A stretch of 64,000 bases of DNA from Rhizomys pruinosus (GCA_009823505.1 VZQC01000544.1:2690717-2754716), one strand, 5' to 3'; positions 36,040 through 47,830 are shown, counted from the first letter of the stretch. Made by a program: numbers and translations. Notes: generated by a model not told the origin, from the letters alone.

Positions 36040-36395
36040 ATCTGACCCCAAAAGTCCAGCAACAAAGCAAAAATAGATGAATAGGATTACATCATACTTA
36101 AAAGTTTCTGCATAACAGAGGAAATAAAACTTGTGGACTGAAGGAAAATATTTGTAACCCATAAAGATATAAGGAGGTTATATCCAAAATATGAGGAACT
36201 CAACAATAGCATGAAAACAAGCTAATCAAAATTAAACATAACTTCAATAAACATTTCTCCAAGAAAGACATACAAGTGCCAACAGACATTTAAAAATGCC
36301 CGACACCACAAATCACCAGGAAATGCAAATTAATCCATAGAGAGATCCCACCTTACATCTTTCAGAATGGCCATTATGCAAAAAGCAAACTAACC

Positions 36396-36626
36396 AGGTT
36401 CTGGAGAGATGGCTCAGCAGTAAAGAACTGGTTGCTCTTCTGGGGGACCCACATTCGGTTCCCAGCACCCACATGGCAATTAACAATAATCTGTAACTCA
36501 AATTCCAGGGGATCTGTGATGCCCTCTTCTGTCCTTCATGGACATTGCACCGCAGGGGTGCACCTACCTATATGCAAGCAATACACTCATATAAATAAAA
36601 TAAAAATAATAAATAAAATATTAAAA
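36396..36626 (+). mobile_element. B2 SINE
   Basis: 'tctggagagatggctcagca', 'cccagcacccacatggcaat', 'tgatgccctcttctgtcctt', A/T-rich tail. Imperfect flanks 'gcaaactaaccag' and 'gtaagctaatcag' indicate an older insertion into the L1. Confidence 0.94.
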
Positions 36627-37090
36627 AGTAAGCTAATCAGTAATGGCAAGAATGAAAGAAACCTTGTCCACTACTGATGTACATTTAAATTAGCACCGCC
36701 GTTATGGAAAACTCTGCGGATGCTCCTTATAAAAGAAGCCAAGAATCCCATTTCGAGGTATTTACCTGAAAGTTTTGAAATCAACATGTCAAAGATATGT
36801 CTATACACTTATAGGTTCATTGTAGCACTATTCAAAATAGCTAACTTATGAAATAACATAGTCAATAATAGATGAACAGATAAATAAACTCTTGTACCTA
36901 ATACATACAGTAGAATGCTATTTAGCCAAAAAAGAAAATTCTGTCTTATGTGACAGTATCAATGCAAACATTATGCTAAGAGAAGTAAACAAGCAACAAT
37001 AGAAAGATAAATACAGAATACTCTTGCTTCTCGGTTCAATCTAGAACAATTGAACTCACAGAAGCAGAGTCAAATGGAGGTTACAGATTC

Positions 37091-37300
37091 TGGGGCTAGA
37101 GAAATGTCTCACCAGTTAAGAGCACTGACTGCTCTTGCCAAAGACCCAGGTTTAATTCCCAGCACCTACATGGCAGCTAACAACAAAGTCCATAGCTCCA
37201 GTTCCAGGGGACTTCAATGCCCTCTCTGACTACTGAGCATTGTCTAACACAGATGCATCTACCCACATGTACACATAAAATTAAAAAAAATAATAAAATA
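37091..37300 (+). mobile_element. B2 SINE, diverged
   Basis: 'ggggctagagaaatgtctca', 'gttaagagcactgactgctc', 'cccagcacctacatggcagc', 'ccagttccaggggacttc'. Flanks only weakly matching. Confidence 0.93.
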
Positions 37301-37535
37301 CAAAGTCTCAGGGAGAAAAGTACTTTTGAGGTCTGCTGCATAACGGTGAATAAGGTAAGTGGCCATACATTTTAAAATAACAAAGGGTAAATTTCACATG
37401 TTCTCACCACAAAACTGAAGTGATGAATATGCTAATTATCTTTATTCCATATTGTATTTGTAAATCATGTTATTACTTTGTACCCCATTAAGTATAAACA
37501 AGTACAAATTCTCAATTTGGAGTGACATTTTTAAA

Positions 37536-37784
37536 TTTTTTTTTTATTATTATTTATTTATTTTTGTATGTGTATGAATGTACTGTCTGCATGCAGGTCT
37601 GTGCACCCGTGTCGTGCAATGCCACGGAGGTCAGAAGAGGGTCTCGGATTCCCCTGGAACTGGAGTTCTCCTGGAATTGGAGTTACAGACGGTTCTTAGC
37701 CGCCATGTGGGTGCTGGGGATCGAACCCGGGTCCTCTGCAAGAGCGTCGGTGCTCTTAACCGCTAGGCTATCTCTCCAGCCCCT
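37536..37784 (-). mobile_element. B2 SINE, complete and young
   Basis: Antisense B2 with T-rich tail and intact head 'ggctatctctccagcccc'. Perfect 17-bp duplication 'ggagtgacatttttaaa' (37519-37535 and 37785-37801). Confidence 0.98.
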
Positions 37785-37801
37785 GGAGTGACATTTTTAA
37801 A

Positions 37802-39687
37802 AATGCAATTCTTTGAGCCAGAGATGTCAGCCAATACTGAATGGGACACATTCCTGTCAGAGTAGTCCTGTAATGACCCCAAGGACAGCTCTTGCCAAAA
37901 GCAGCAGACTTTCGACTTCCTTTACAGAGTTAGATATACTTTGCTTCAGGTCACTTTCTAGAACTAGGGCACTCCCCTGTGCAAGCCATAATGAGGGAGG
38001 CAGAAAGTTTACAGATGAGTTTGTTGAAGGATTTTATCCCTCTTAAGCAAGCAGTTTGTTTAGTGAGTTTTGGCATGGCCTTATTGGGAAGAGCCAGGTT
38101 CTCTTCAGCACTTAAAGGATTTGGGAGGAAAGGTGCTATGCAAATTGAATTGATGCTATTTATGACTGCTTTGGTTTTCCTCTAAGTGTCTGGAATGTCT
38201 GCTTAGAGATTACCAACTTTAGGGCTCAAAAGGCATGCCCAAGAGGCCTTTCCACAAGTGCAGCTCTATCAATATCCAGTTGTGAAAAACAGAACAGGAT
38301 TCTGTGACTATTGAGAAAGTGAGTGTTATTTATGTCATCTAAAGGTGGCCCAAGGTCATCACTCTAACACTTGCCTTGCTAAATTCCCCATGACATGTGG
38401 TTTTCCTCATTTGTTGATGAAATGCCTCCTCTGGTGACATTCATTGGCAAGGATAAAGTTCAAACTCTTAAAATGGAATACGGTGTCCTCTCTAAGCCTT
38501 CCCTTTGACTTCCTTTTGCCATTTACTTACATCTTAGAAGCCCCTGCCCTGATCAAGCAGCTCTAGTCAGTACTACGAAGATGAAACATCAGCATGTTTT
38601 TGTTCAACCAGCCTAGAAGGAATCCTTAATGTACCTTCCTCCAGCTTTCTCACTTGGCCATGACAAAATTCAATCTACGTATTTAAATCCTATATATTCT
38701 TTAAGAGACAGAATAAATTTGGGGCTTCTAGGGACAGCTCCAGAGAAATTGTGAATAGCTTTCTGTTTATTAATATGACTGGTATCCTCAATTTAGTCTT
38801 CTGCTTTACAAAAATGTTTTTAGATTTGAAACTCCTAAAGGACAGGAACTGGCTCTTTAATTCTGCACACAGCCCAGAGCCCTGTGTAATTAGGAACTGA
38901 AAATGTATTGCTTTTAACTATGCCAATGTTATAAGGATAAATAGAAGAGTGTGGTGGGGGAATACTTGTTTACTCCTAGAAATTTGCTCTGTAATTTATA
39001 AGAAAATTTCATGTTGACCTTGGTTCCCCTGAAGAATTTTTATAAATGTGTAAACTTTATATCTATTAGTACACCTCATCAAAAGTGGCTGGTGTGGTTG
39101 TGGGGAGCTGAATGGGGTTCTCAAACTAAACTTTCATGATATTCCCTTCAGCCATGGAAAACTGAGCTTTTTAAGCAAAGAGGACGTTGCCATAAATGCT
39201 TAGACTTTCTGGGGAACTGAGGACAGGTATAAATGTGTTTCTGTTAATCTGTCTGATGTTATAGTTTGAGATTTATCTAAACATCATGAGGGCCATTGAT
39301 CTTCCTGATGATCCAGATTTCTTTCAGCAGAAATAGCAATTCCTCCTGCCACCAGCAAGAGGTGCAGAAAGGAGCAATATATGCTAAGCAGTCCAACAAT
39401 AACTAGACGCTTCCATTCGTTGCTGAAGTTGGATTATTTCTTGTTTTTCCCTCCTAAGACCTCATTTATATTTTACCAAGTGCTTTTTGCTTTGACCATT
39501 TAGAACTGCCTAATGCACAAGAAATTAGTAGGTTGCTGCGATCTTTATAAATTCTGGGTGAACCTGGCTGATGTACAAATTTCTTCCCTCCTGATGCTAT
39601 GACTATTTTGTAGGAGATACTACTTCTGATACTGAAATTCTCACAGTCTCTTCCCAGTGACCTATCCAAACAGCAAAGTTAATGAAT
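37802..39687. other. Anonymous, possibly single-copy sequence
   Basis: Balanced composition, no interspersed repeat I can name, no coding frame above ~80 codons. A candidate for unique sequence usable for placing the window. Confidence 0.5.
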
Positions 39688-39700
39688 GAAACACAGCATA

Positions 39701-39963
39701 AGGGGCTGGAGAGATGGCCTAGTGGTTAAGAGCGCCGACCGCTCTTACAGAGGACCCGGGTTCGATCTCCAACACCCACATGGTGGCTGAGAACCGTCTG
39801 AAACTCCAATTCCAGGAGAACTACAGTTCCAGGGGAATCCGAGACCCTCTTCTGACCTCCGCGGCATTGCACGACACGGGTGCACAGACTTGCATGCAGA
39901 CAGTACATTCATACACATACAGAAATAAATAAAATTAATTAAAAAAATTAAAAAAAAAAAAAA
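39701..39963 (+). mobile_element. B2 SINE, complete and young
   Basis: Complete B2 with a long A-rich tail. Perfect 13-bp duplication 'gaaacacagcata' (39688-39700 and 39964-39976). Box A 'tagtggttaagagcgc' and box B 'ggttcgatctcc' well preserved. Confidence 0.98.
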
Positions 39964-39976
39964 GAAACACAGCATA

Positions 39977-42239
39977 GGTGGCAGGCCTGTCTGTTGGTGC
40001 ACAGCTACATGGTGTGCCATGGGGATCTACCATTATTAGTTCATCTGCCAACTGGTGGAAATAATGGTCTTCTTTCTCTGGTTCTTTTTTTAACTATTAT
40101 GTTGACTTGGCTGATAGAAATACATACACCAGTTAACTCTCAACCACCAGTGATGTTTGTTACTGCGTTTTGGAAAAGAAGAAGGAATAAATCCATTTTT
40201 TATCTTGTTACTACTTCTAATTTGGAACCAGTCAGCACCTCCTCATGTACTGTGAAGTATCAGGAAATTCAGGTCCTAGGAAAGCCCCTAAAGACATTAG
40301 ACTGTATATAAATATTGTTAGCCAGTGAGGGTGTTTTCCCAATTATAAAAATGTTAGAGAAAATATGAAGAGAATGTGCACCATTTACTTAGAGAAAGAA
40401 TGCTTCATATCCTGTGCCAAAGCCTCTTTTCTTTTACTTTCCTGCTTTTTTTAAGGATTAGGAATTAAAAATATTTGGTGCAGCCTTAGATATAATATGA
40501 TTCAATGACAAAAATGTAATTGTGAGTTTGTATAGCTTCTAATCCCTTTTACCTAACTACTTTCTTTACCTATGTGCACAATTGACTCCTGGGTGAAGAG
40601 CCTCATCTTCTTAAGCACCCACCTTCTTGATTGGAATTTACCAATCATAATATGGATCCTCATGGGGGATCTCCAGTTGAGTAAAGTTATTTCCTGTACT
40701 GGATCTCTCCCAGTATCATCTCTGTAAAGCATTCTGAATGTTTTGATTGTTATCAAAACAGTCTCCTAAGTCCACGGTCTGGGTTCTGTTTTGAATTGGA
40801 GAGGTACAGTCTCATAAGGATCTAATGAATGTGCATTTCTGGAAGGCAGAAAACATTTTTTGTGGTCATGGCAAATGCCACTGGCTATCACCAGTGTTAG
40901 GCTTAGGGGCATCAGAGAGAATGTGATATTTTTCTGTATTTTAGCTTCTTACTTTTGAAGCTTGATTCCTTGATTCAGTGCCATGCTCTCATGGCAATAG
41001 TAATGCTTTTCTCTTTACTGTGATTACAGTGGTTCTTGGACATACTTAACCCCATAATATTTGAAATCTCTTGATTTAAATGCACATAAAGAATGCAGAT
41101 TTTGTATTAGGATAATACATAATTGTCCTAATATTGTGGATGCGGCTGCATTGCATTGCCTGCTCAGATTCAGGCATTGTATACAGTAAGAAAGGGGTAG
41201 CGGAAGATTTGCTTAAAGATGTCTAGAATTTACAAAGAATCGGACTGCATCCTTATTTCTGCTTTTCTTGAAAATGATATCTGGAAACTGTAGATAAAGG
41301 AGTGACTTGTTTCCTAGTGAGGTATGGAGAAACATATGAAAATAAATAGAGATTAATTTAATGATCTATCAGGAAATACACACCTCTAATAATCTCTTCT
41401 TATAGAATTTATTTTTAAATAACTTATGATAAAAAATACAAAGGAGTATTTCTCATCCAGGTTCTTCAACTGTTAACAGTAAATCATTGGAAAGAGGCTC
41501 CCTGCACTTCTGAGCTTGCTCACTGGTACCAGGAGGAGGAATCATCTTAGGATGGGAGAGATGAGAGGCTCTTGCATTTTTATATCACAGGAGTTAAGTA
41601 TCTCTCTACTTCACTGTCTAGTTGAGCAGCCACTCTGAGCATCAGCATGTGCCCAGGGCACTGGCTGTGTCTACATGGTGAGCAGGGTAGGCTGTGGACA
41701 GTCCTTCCATCTGGAATGGCAGTGAAAGCAGCTAGCTATAAATATGAGCAGGGGCCAGTGTGGCTGGGTGGACAGGATGGCTCAGTGCTCAATGCAGATC
41801 AATTTGTTTGGACAGTCTTCCTCATTCTCGGAGCCCCAGAGACATTTGGTAGAAATGGCTAACATGGTTACTGCTTGCACAGTGAACACACCCATTTACC
41901 ACTGGCAGAGGGCCTCCTGGGCAAAGGACCACCCCATTGGGTGGTCCATGGACTGGGCCAGCACAAGCAGTTTGAGGGTAGCTTCTGCATTCACAGCATC
42001 CCTAGGCCTATGTGTGGACAGTATTGGTATAAATCCAGCCCAGCAGAAGTGATCTTCTTACCTCAAACATGCTAGTGGGAAAGACAGAGAGGGAGAAGCC
42101 CCTGTACCTTCCTGTCTAGATTGACCTGTCTGGGTGTCTCATGCCTCCTTACTCTCTCCCAGTGAAATTCAAACACTAAGATGTCTGGAAAAAAAAAATG
42201 AGGCAACCCTGTCCCCATCTCCTCAGCAAGGATAAACTG
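39977..42239. other. Anonymous, possibly single-copy sequence
   Basis: No gene recognised. A frame of 102 codons at 41744-42052 lacks any domain. No SINE, LTR or L1 piece noticed. Confidence 0.5.
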
Positions 42240-43030
42240 TTGACATTTTTTTCAAGGTTTTGTTGTTGTTCGAGAATTTTGTACATGAATACCATGTATT
42301 TTTATCAAGTCTATCCTGAATTCTTTCTACTCCAATTTCTTCCCATCCCCCAGACCACTATTCCTTTCCAATTCCACGCATTCTTCACCACCACCACCCC
42401 CTGCCCAGCCAGCTAGCTGCAGTGTAGGATGTAGGGCCATGTACTGGAATTTGAGTAGTTTCTCAGGGACCTTGTCCTTGAAGAAAACTGTGTCTCTCTC
42501 CCCCACTCCCAGCCACCACTTCCCAATAGCTTCTCAGCTATCTCATGCTGGGATTTTGTCTGGGTTGATCATGCTCATGTCTACTTTATGCTGTCACAGC
42601 TGCTGTGAGTTCCTAATGTGCAACTGCTCAGATATGTCCTGAAAACAGTGTTTCATTGTATTCCTATCCCATTCTGGATCTTACAATCTTTCTGCCCCCT
42701 CATCTACAAAGATTCCTGAGCTTTAAGAAGATGAAGATGATGTAGCTGTCCCATTAGTTCTGAAATGCTTCAGTCTCTTCTTCTGGGCACCTGGACTAGT
42801 TCTCACTCTCTGTTTTAATTGCCTTCTACTTCTAAAAGAAACTTTTCTGTTGAGGTTTAAGAATTCACTAATCTATGGATATAACAATAATCATTAGAGT
42901 CAGTTTAATACTATGTCCATTTAGTAGAACAATAATAGCAGGTTCTCCCCTAGGGCCTAGAGCATACCTGTTCTTAGCCCCAGTAATGGTGTCAGGTGTG
43001 AGTTCTGTCTTGTGAAATGAACCCTTTGGT
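42240..43030 (-). mobile_element. Old rodent L1 3' UTR (antisense)
   Basis: Landmarks shared with 13109-13790, plus 'aattcactaatctatggata', 'taacaataatcattagagtc' and 'ggttctcccctagggcctag', which I recognise from old rodent L1 3' UTRs. No ORF2 attached. Confidence 0.6.
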
Positions 43031-43490
43031 TGGAATCCAACCAAAAATGGTTGGTTATTCCCATAACATTTGTGGCACTATTGCACCAATGGACATTTCC
43101 TGCCAGACCAGTCACTGCTGTGGGTCACGTGGTTCACAACTGGATAAGACTGAAGATTGCTTTTCTCCTTAGAAGCACGTGTAGCACCTTCAAGCATATG
43201 AAAGCTAGCCAGTAGGGACAAAGATTCCAAGTTTGTAGCAGCTTGATGTCTCCATGTTCCATGACTCAAGTATGTGATGTCTTTTAGCAATAAGATTTCA
43301 TCATGAAGTTCTTGGGTGACCAAGAGCAATGGCAACAGTCAGTAATGTTTGGGGGGGTCTATTGTACCCCACCGACAAGCAATTCCAAAAGAGATAACCC
43401 ATTCTTAACCACTAGGATTTTCATATTTATTTCTTAGCTTATAGCATCCAGCAGGAGCATTGTTGCCCCTTATAGGGTAACTCTATTTAA
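43031..43490. other. Anonymous sequence
   Basis: Possibly further L1 3' UTR. G-run at ~43350-43357. No gene. Confidence 0.4.
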
Positions 43491-43767
43491 ACTCTTCTTT
43501 ATATGTATATATTTTAGGAAAACCTCCAGTAGTAGATTTCCACATGACTTTCTCTAAGGTCTTTAGTGCTAGTCACCCTTCCTCATACACTCTCCTCTAC
43601 CTGACTCTCCAATCCCCCTCCCCACCCAATATTATTTGTTCCATTATTTCCCATTTCCCCATCTGTATTCCATGTTCTTTCCTGAAAAGCCCCCTCTATA
43701 GCCCCCTACTAGTTTCCTAACTGTGGAATCTCCCATTTTAAATACACATATCCAAAGACTAAAAGCT

Positions 43768-43842
43768 AGCATATATATATATATATATATATCTATATTA
43801 TATATATATTATATATATATATCTATATATATCTATATATGT
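43768..43842 (+). repeat. (AT)n / ATATCT-rich simple repeat
   Basis: AT runs with interspersed 'tcta', inside the L1 3' UTR. The right part can fold on itself. Confidence 0.9.
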
Positions 43843-44271
43843 AAAACAAATGTGCTATTTGTTTTTCTGGGTCTGGATTGCCCCACTCAGAATGATTATT
43901 TCCAGCTCCATCCAGTTACTTGGGAATTTCATAATTTCATTTGCTTTAACAGCTGAAAAAACTTGTGTAGATTTGCCACATTTTTATTGTCCATTTATCA
44001 GTTGATGAGCATCTAGGCTGTTTCCACTTCCTGGCTACTGTGAATAATAGAACAGCAATAAACATGGATGAACAAGAATCTCTGTAGTAAATATCAAGTC
44101 CTTTGGGTGTCTCCCAAGTGTGCTATAGCTGGATGATATAGTAGATACATTTATAGATATTGGAACATGGTCAATTTCTACAGAGGCTGGACTAGTTTTC
44201 ATTCCTACCAACAATGAATAATGTTCTGCTTTCCCCACATCCATGCCAGCATTTGGTTCAGTTGGGTTTTT

Positions 44272-44447
44272 GGTTTGTTAGGGGTTTTTGTTTGTTTGTT
44301 TGTTTATCTTTTGAGACAGGTTCTCCCTATAACTCCAGGTGTCCTGTAACTCACTCTGCAAACCAAGCTGGTCTTGACCTCACAAAGATCTGCTTGCCTC
44401 TGCCTCCCAAGTGCTAGGATTAAAGGCATGTGCCACCATACCCGGCC
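44272..44447 (-). mobile_element. B1 SINE, complete
   Basis: (GTTT)n-rich start, 'ttttgagacaggttctccct', 'gtgctaggattaaaggcatg', 'tgccaccatacccggcc'. Perfect 14-bp duplication 'tcagttgggttttt' (44258-44271 and 44448-44461). Confidence 0.97.
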
Positions 44448-45144
44448 TCAGTTGGGTTTTTGATCTTAGCCATTCTGATTGGGGTAATAAGAAATCTTAA
44501 AGTAGTTTTAATTTCCCTGATGGCTAAGGATGTTGAAATTAAAAGAAAAAGGTTTTTCAACCCTTTCTATGTCTTCTTTTGGACTCTATCTAGTTATATG
44601 TTCCAAATTGTGACTGGGTTCCTTGTTTTCTTGATATTGGTTCCTTTTAGTTCTTTGTATATTCTAAGTGTTAACTTCTTTCAGACACATAGCTGATAAA
44701 GATTTTATTCCCATTTTGTAGGTTGCCTCTCCACCTGAATGATTGAGTCCTTTGTTGTACAGAAGCTTTATAGTTTCAGGAGGTTCCATTTATCAACTGA
44801 TGGTCTTGATGTCAGTGCTATTAGGGTCTTATTCAGAGAGTTCTTTCCTGTGCCAATACGTTGAAGGGCATTCCCTACTTAATTCTTTATCAGATTCAGG
44901 GTATCAGGTCTAATGTTGAAATCCTTGATCCATTTTTAGGTTTTTGTAGACTGAGATATAAGGATCTAGTTTTATTCTTCTACATGTAGCTACACAGTTC
45001 TATCAACACCATTTGTCTAAGATGCTATCTTTTCTCTGGGTTTTGTTATATATTTGTTTTATTTTCCTTCATTATTATCTCCTTCATCTGATGTATTTTC
45101 CCCTCCTTCTGTTGATTTTTTCTTTTTTCTTTTTTCCCCCGCAC

Positions 45145-45310
45145 CCTTTCTTTGGATATTTATTGAATTTTTGTGCAATTCATACAGAACTTCTGAATCA
45201 TCTTTCTACCCACTTCCTGACAGGCACCCTCCCATAGTCTCCCCCAACCCCGGACTTCATGCACTTTCATTTGTCTTAACCTGCTTCCTTTTTTCTAACT
45301 CTACCCTTAA
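45145..45310 (-). mobile_element. L1 3' terminus (antisense)
   Basis: 'tatttattgaatttttgtgc', 'aattcatacagaacttctga' and a C-rich tract ('cccccaaccccggac') fit the antisense L1 3' end, older than those at 24 and 28 kb. Confidence 0.6.
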
Positions 45311-46279
45311 ATTTTTAATTTATTACTTCAACATATAATTAGCTTCTTTATTTTTCTCTGTGTATCGACGGTATTGTTGTTTCCCATTTGTTTTGTTTTT
45401 ACTGGACTTAACAACTTATTTGTAATATTTGTCATTGTTGCCTGCTTTCTTCCTTCTGTTTAGCAATGGAAACTTCAAGAGAAGGCTGCTCACGAGGTGA
45501 CCCCAATAAGTCAGGGATCCCAACTGATGTGCAAATCACAACGCAAAAATAGATTAAATATAACAAGTCAAGGTAAACATGACATGCCTGATTCAAAATT
45601 CCCAACTTTTCAATAACTAAATCCAAAGTTATTGAAATGTGACATTTCAATCAAGGCTCTCGAAGGTCTAATGTTTAAAATTACCAATGGCTTTAAATAA
45701 GAGCCAAATAAATTAAGAAGAAGTCAATTCAAGACTTGGTCAAGAAAGTCACCAAAGAAAGACAATTTGAAAAAAACTAAATGAAAATCTTGGAAAGGAA
45801 GAGTTCAAATAACAATAGAAGACACTCATATAAGATAGCATCATCAATAGACTGACCAAGCAGAAGAAATTATATGTGACCAAAGACCAAATTGATGAAT
45901 TATTTTATTCATATAGCAATAAAGAAAACAATAAGCAAGTATGACCACAACATTCAAATCTTTTGGGATGTAACTAAGTGATCAAACCTACAATCTGCAA
46001 TATACCGATTAAAGTCAATGACTAAAGTCCCAGGAAACCTAGTCAATGAATGACATCAGACAGTCACTGGATCAAGGGAGAGAAATGGACATGGAAGTGC
46101 TGCTGGCATTTAGAATAAACAATATATATGAGTTTTTCCATAGAAAAGAACATCTCCACATTAAATTATAGTTAAAATACAGAAATAGGTTTTCTGAAGA
46201 CCAGAAAACCAGTGATATGCATTGCAAGACGTGAAAGAAAATAATTGTCAGCAAATATTACTGCATTCAGCAAAGCTCC
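45311..46279. other. Anonymous, possibly old L1
   Basis: A-rich + strand. It may be the upstream part of the L1 ORF2 piece that follows, but I cannot align it. Confidence 0.4.
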
Positions 46280-46830
46280 ATTTTAAAATTAAGGGAGAAA
46301 TGCCATTGGTGATCACCATAAACTACAGCAATTCATGCCCACTAACCAGTACTGAAGAAGAAACTTAAAGGAAAACTATCCACAAATCTACAAAAGAGAA
46401 AGTTATGCATAATCATGGGTATCCAAAAAGAATAAATCTTACTAGAAATACAAATAGTAAGAATTAGGACATTAATAATGGATGTTCTGAAAATGAAATT
46501 AATGAAAAAAATCTCATTCTTAATAGCCTCCATACGTCTATAACTAATAAATAAATATTAAATATAATAAACCTAACCAAACATGTGAAAGACCTCTAAA
46601 ATGAAATATATATATATATATATATCACAGAAGAAAGAAGATGAAGACTACAAGTTCAAAAGTTCAAAAGCCCTACAAGTTCAAAAGCCCCTTGTTTATA
46701 TGGATTGGATTCATTAATACTGCTATAATGGCTATGTTACTGAAAACCATCTACAGAGTCAAGGCAATACTCATCCTTAACAAAATTCCAATGACTTTCT
46801 TCATATAACTAGAAAAAATATCATAAAATT
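46280..46830 (+). pseudogene. Old L1 ORF2 fragment (post-RT region), sense
   Basis: 'aataaacctaaccaaacatg', 'tgaaagacctctaaaatgaa', 'atactgctataatggctatg' and 'aaattccaatgactttcttc' are the ORF2 region just downstream of the reverse transcriptase. Contains an AT run (46606-46624) and a small duplication of 'acaagttcaaaag' (46659-46690). Stops abruptly at a B2 head. Confidence 0.8.
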
Positions 46831-46858
46831 CTTAACCACTGAGCCATCTCTCCAGCCC
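46831..46858 (-). mobile_element. B2 head fragment only (28 bp)
   Basis: 'gagccatctctccagccc' preceded by 'cttaaccact' is exactly the first ~28 bases of B2 in antisense. There is no box B, body or tail. It is wedged between L1 ORF2 and a minisatellite. Confidence 0.85.
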
Positions 46859-47190
46859 AAAAGACCATCCTCCAGGACAGATCAGATTAAAAGACCCGTC
46901 TCCAAGACAGAGAGTAAAGGACCCCCCTCCAGAACAGATCAGATAGTAAAGGACCTGTCTCCAGGACTGATCAGAGAGCAAAGGACCCACCTCCAGGATG
47001 GATCAGAGAGTAAAGGACCCATCTCCAGGACAGATCAGAGAGCAAAGGACCTGTCTCCAGGATGGATCAGAAAGCAAAGGACCCACTTCCTGGACAGATC
47101 TGAGAGTAAAGGACCTGTCTCCAGGGTGGATCGAAGAGTAATGGACCTGCCTCCAGGATGGATCAGAGAGATTAAAAAAAAAAAAAAAAA
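46859..47190 (+). repeat. 32-bp minisatellite (~10 copies) with 3' poly-A
   Basis: Unit 'aaaggacc(c/t)rtctccagg' followed by 'ay(a/g)gatcagagag(t/c)'. About ten copies, several exactly 32 bases, the first two shorter and diverged. Variants alternate ('acctgtctcc' versus 'acccacctcc'), suggesting a higher-order two-unit pattern. Ends in 'att' and 17 As (47174-47190). No match to a known family that I recall. Confidence 0.93.
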
Positions 47191-47225
47191 CACCAGAATC
47201 AGTAGAATGAATATCTATCTATTCA

Positions 47226-47483
47226 TGGCCCTGCCACGAATCCCCACGCCGGGATTCGTGGCAGGGCCCACTTAATCCTAGGATGACCCACGTGGAAAAC
47301 CCACGCAGGAAAGCACACCACGTGTAGGCAGGTTGAGGTTCAAATGCAGAGAGAGATTTTATTCCAACATGTCTGCTTAAATATCCATCATGACTCAATT
47401 CGTCGCTATGCCCCACCCCATGGGTGTGGCCAGGGAGGTACCATTGGCTTAGAACCCAACCCATTCTAACTAAGTTTTCCCAC

Positions 47484-47484
<1 letters not shown>
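47226..47484 (-). mobile_element. Solo LTR, 259 bp
   Basis: Minus strand begins 'tgtgggaaaacttagttaga' and ends in '...gcagggcca' (TG...CA). TATA-like 'gatatttaagcagac' precedes AATAAA ('ttggaataaaatctc'), followed by a short U5. There is no internal region. It sits at the start of a (TCTA)n tract, so the target duplication is unclear. ERV class not assigned. Confidence 0.65.
47227..47268. repeat. Perfect hairpin, 18-bp arms and 6-base loop
   Basis: 'ggccctgccacgaatccc' (47227-47244), loop 'cacgcc', and its exact reverse complement (47251-47268). It forms the U5 end of the solo LTR. Confidence 0.97.
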
Positions 47485-47524
<40 letters not shown>

Positions 47525-47582
47525 CCTACACACATACACACACACACACACACCACACACAGCAACACTATAGTATACTAAG

Positions 47583-47615
<33 letters not shown>

Positions 47616-47672
47616 TATATATTATGAGGAGAGACGGAGGGGAGATGAAAGAGAGAGAGAGAGAGAGAGATC
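47485..47672 (+). repeat. Microsatellite cluster (TCTA)n, (CA)n, (AT)n, (GA)n
   Basis: (TCTA)~10 at 47485-47524, CA-rich at 47528-47562, AT-rich at 47583-47622, GA at 47650-47670. Four different simple repeats in under 190 bases. Confidence 0.95.
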
Positions 47673-47830
47673 TGTCCTGGATTACCTCTGGAGAGATTTC
47701 ATTGTGGGAATCCTCTATGGGACTAATAGTGTTTGGTGGGGATTTCTTATTTGCTTTTCCCATGTTGTTGATTTTTCTTTGCGCTTTTGGCACGTGGATT
47801 TCATTCCTTTTGTTTGTGATCTGATGTGAA
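47673..47830 (-). pseudogene. L1 ORF1 5' fragment (antisense)
   Basis: The minus frame reads RNEIHVPKAQRKINNMGKAN, then SPIEDSHNEISPEVIQD. It lines up with the start of ORF1 in the 27.9-kb copy (ETHMPGTQQRDNMGK; WEIPTVV). Only the N-terminus before the coiled coil is present. Confidence 0.6.

Larger units (their letters stand above)
36040..37510 (+). pseudogene. Old mammalian L1: ORF2 end and 3' UTR, sense
   Basis: 'agtccagcaacaaagcaaaa', 'ttctgcataacagaggaaat', 'atttctccaagaaagacata', 'aaatgcaaattaatccatag' and later 'gaactcacagaagcagagt', 'tgtaccccattaag' trace the ORF2 end and 3' UTR of an ancient L1. Two B2 SINEs (36396, 37091) interrupt it. Much more diverged than the 28-34 kb copies. 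Confidence 0.85.
43491..45060 (-). pseudogene. Old L1: 3' UTR and ORF2 C-terminus (antisense)
   Basis: C-rich 3'-UTR lines (43560-43720), an AT tract, then ORF2-end landmarks: 'tgattatttccagctccatc', 'cagttgatgagcatctaggc', 'agcaataaacatggatgaac', 'tgatcttagccattctgatt', 'ttgttgtacagaagctttat'. Split by a B1 at 44272. Strongly diverged. Confidence 0.85.

Noticed and set aside
46859..47172. CRISPR-like array (regular 32-bp units)
   Set aside because: Units are contiguous with no unique spacers, and the DNA is clearly mammalian: a minisatellite.
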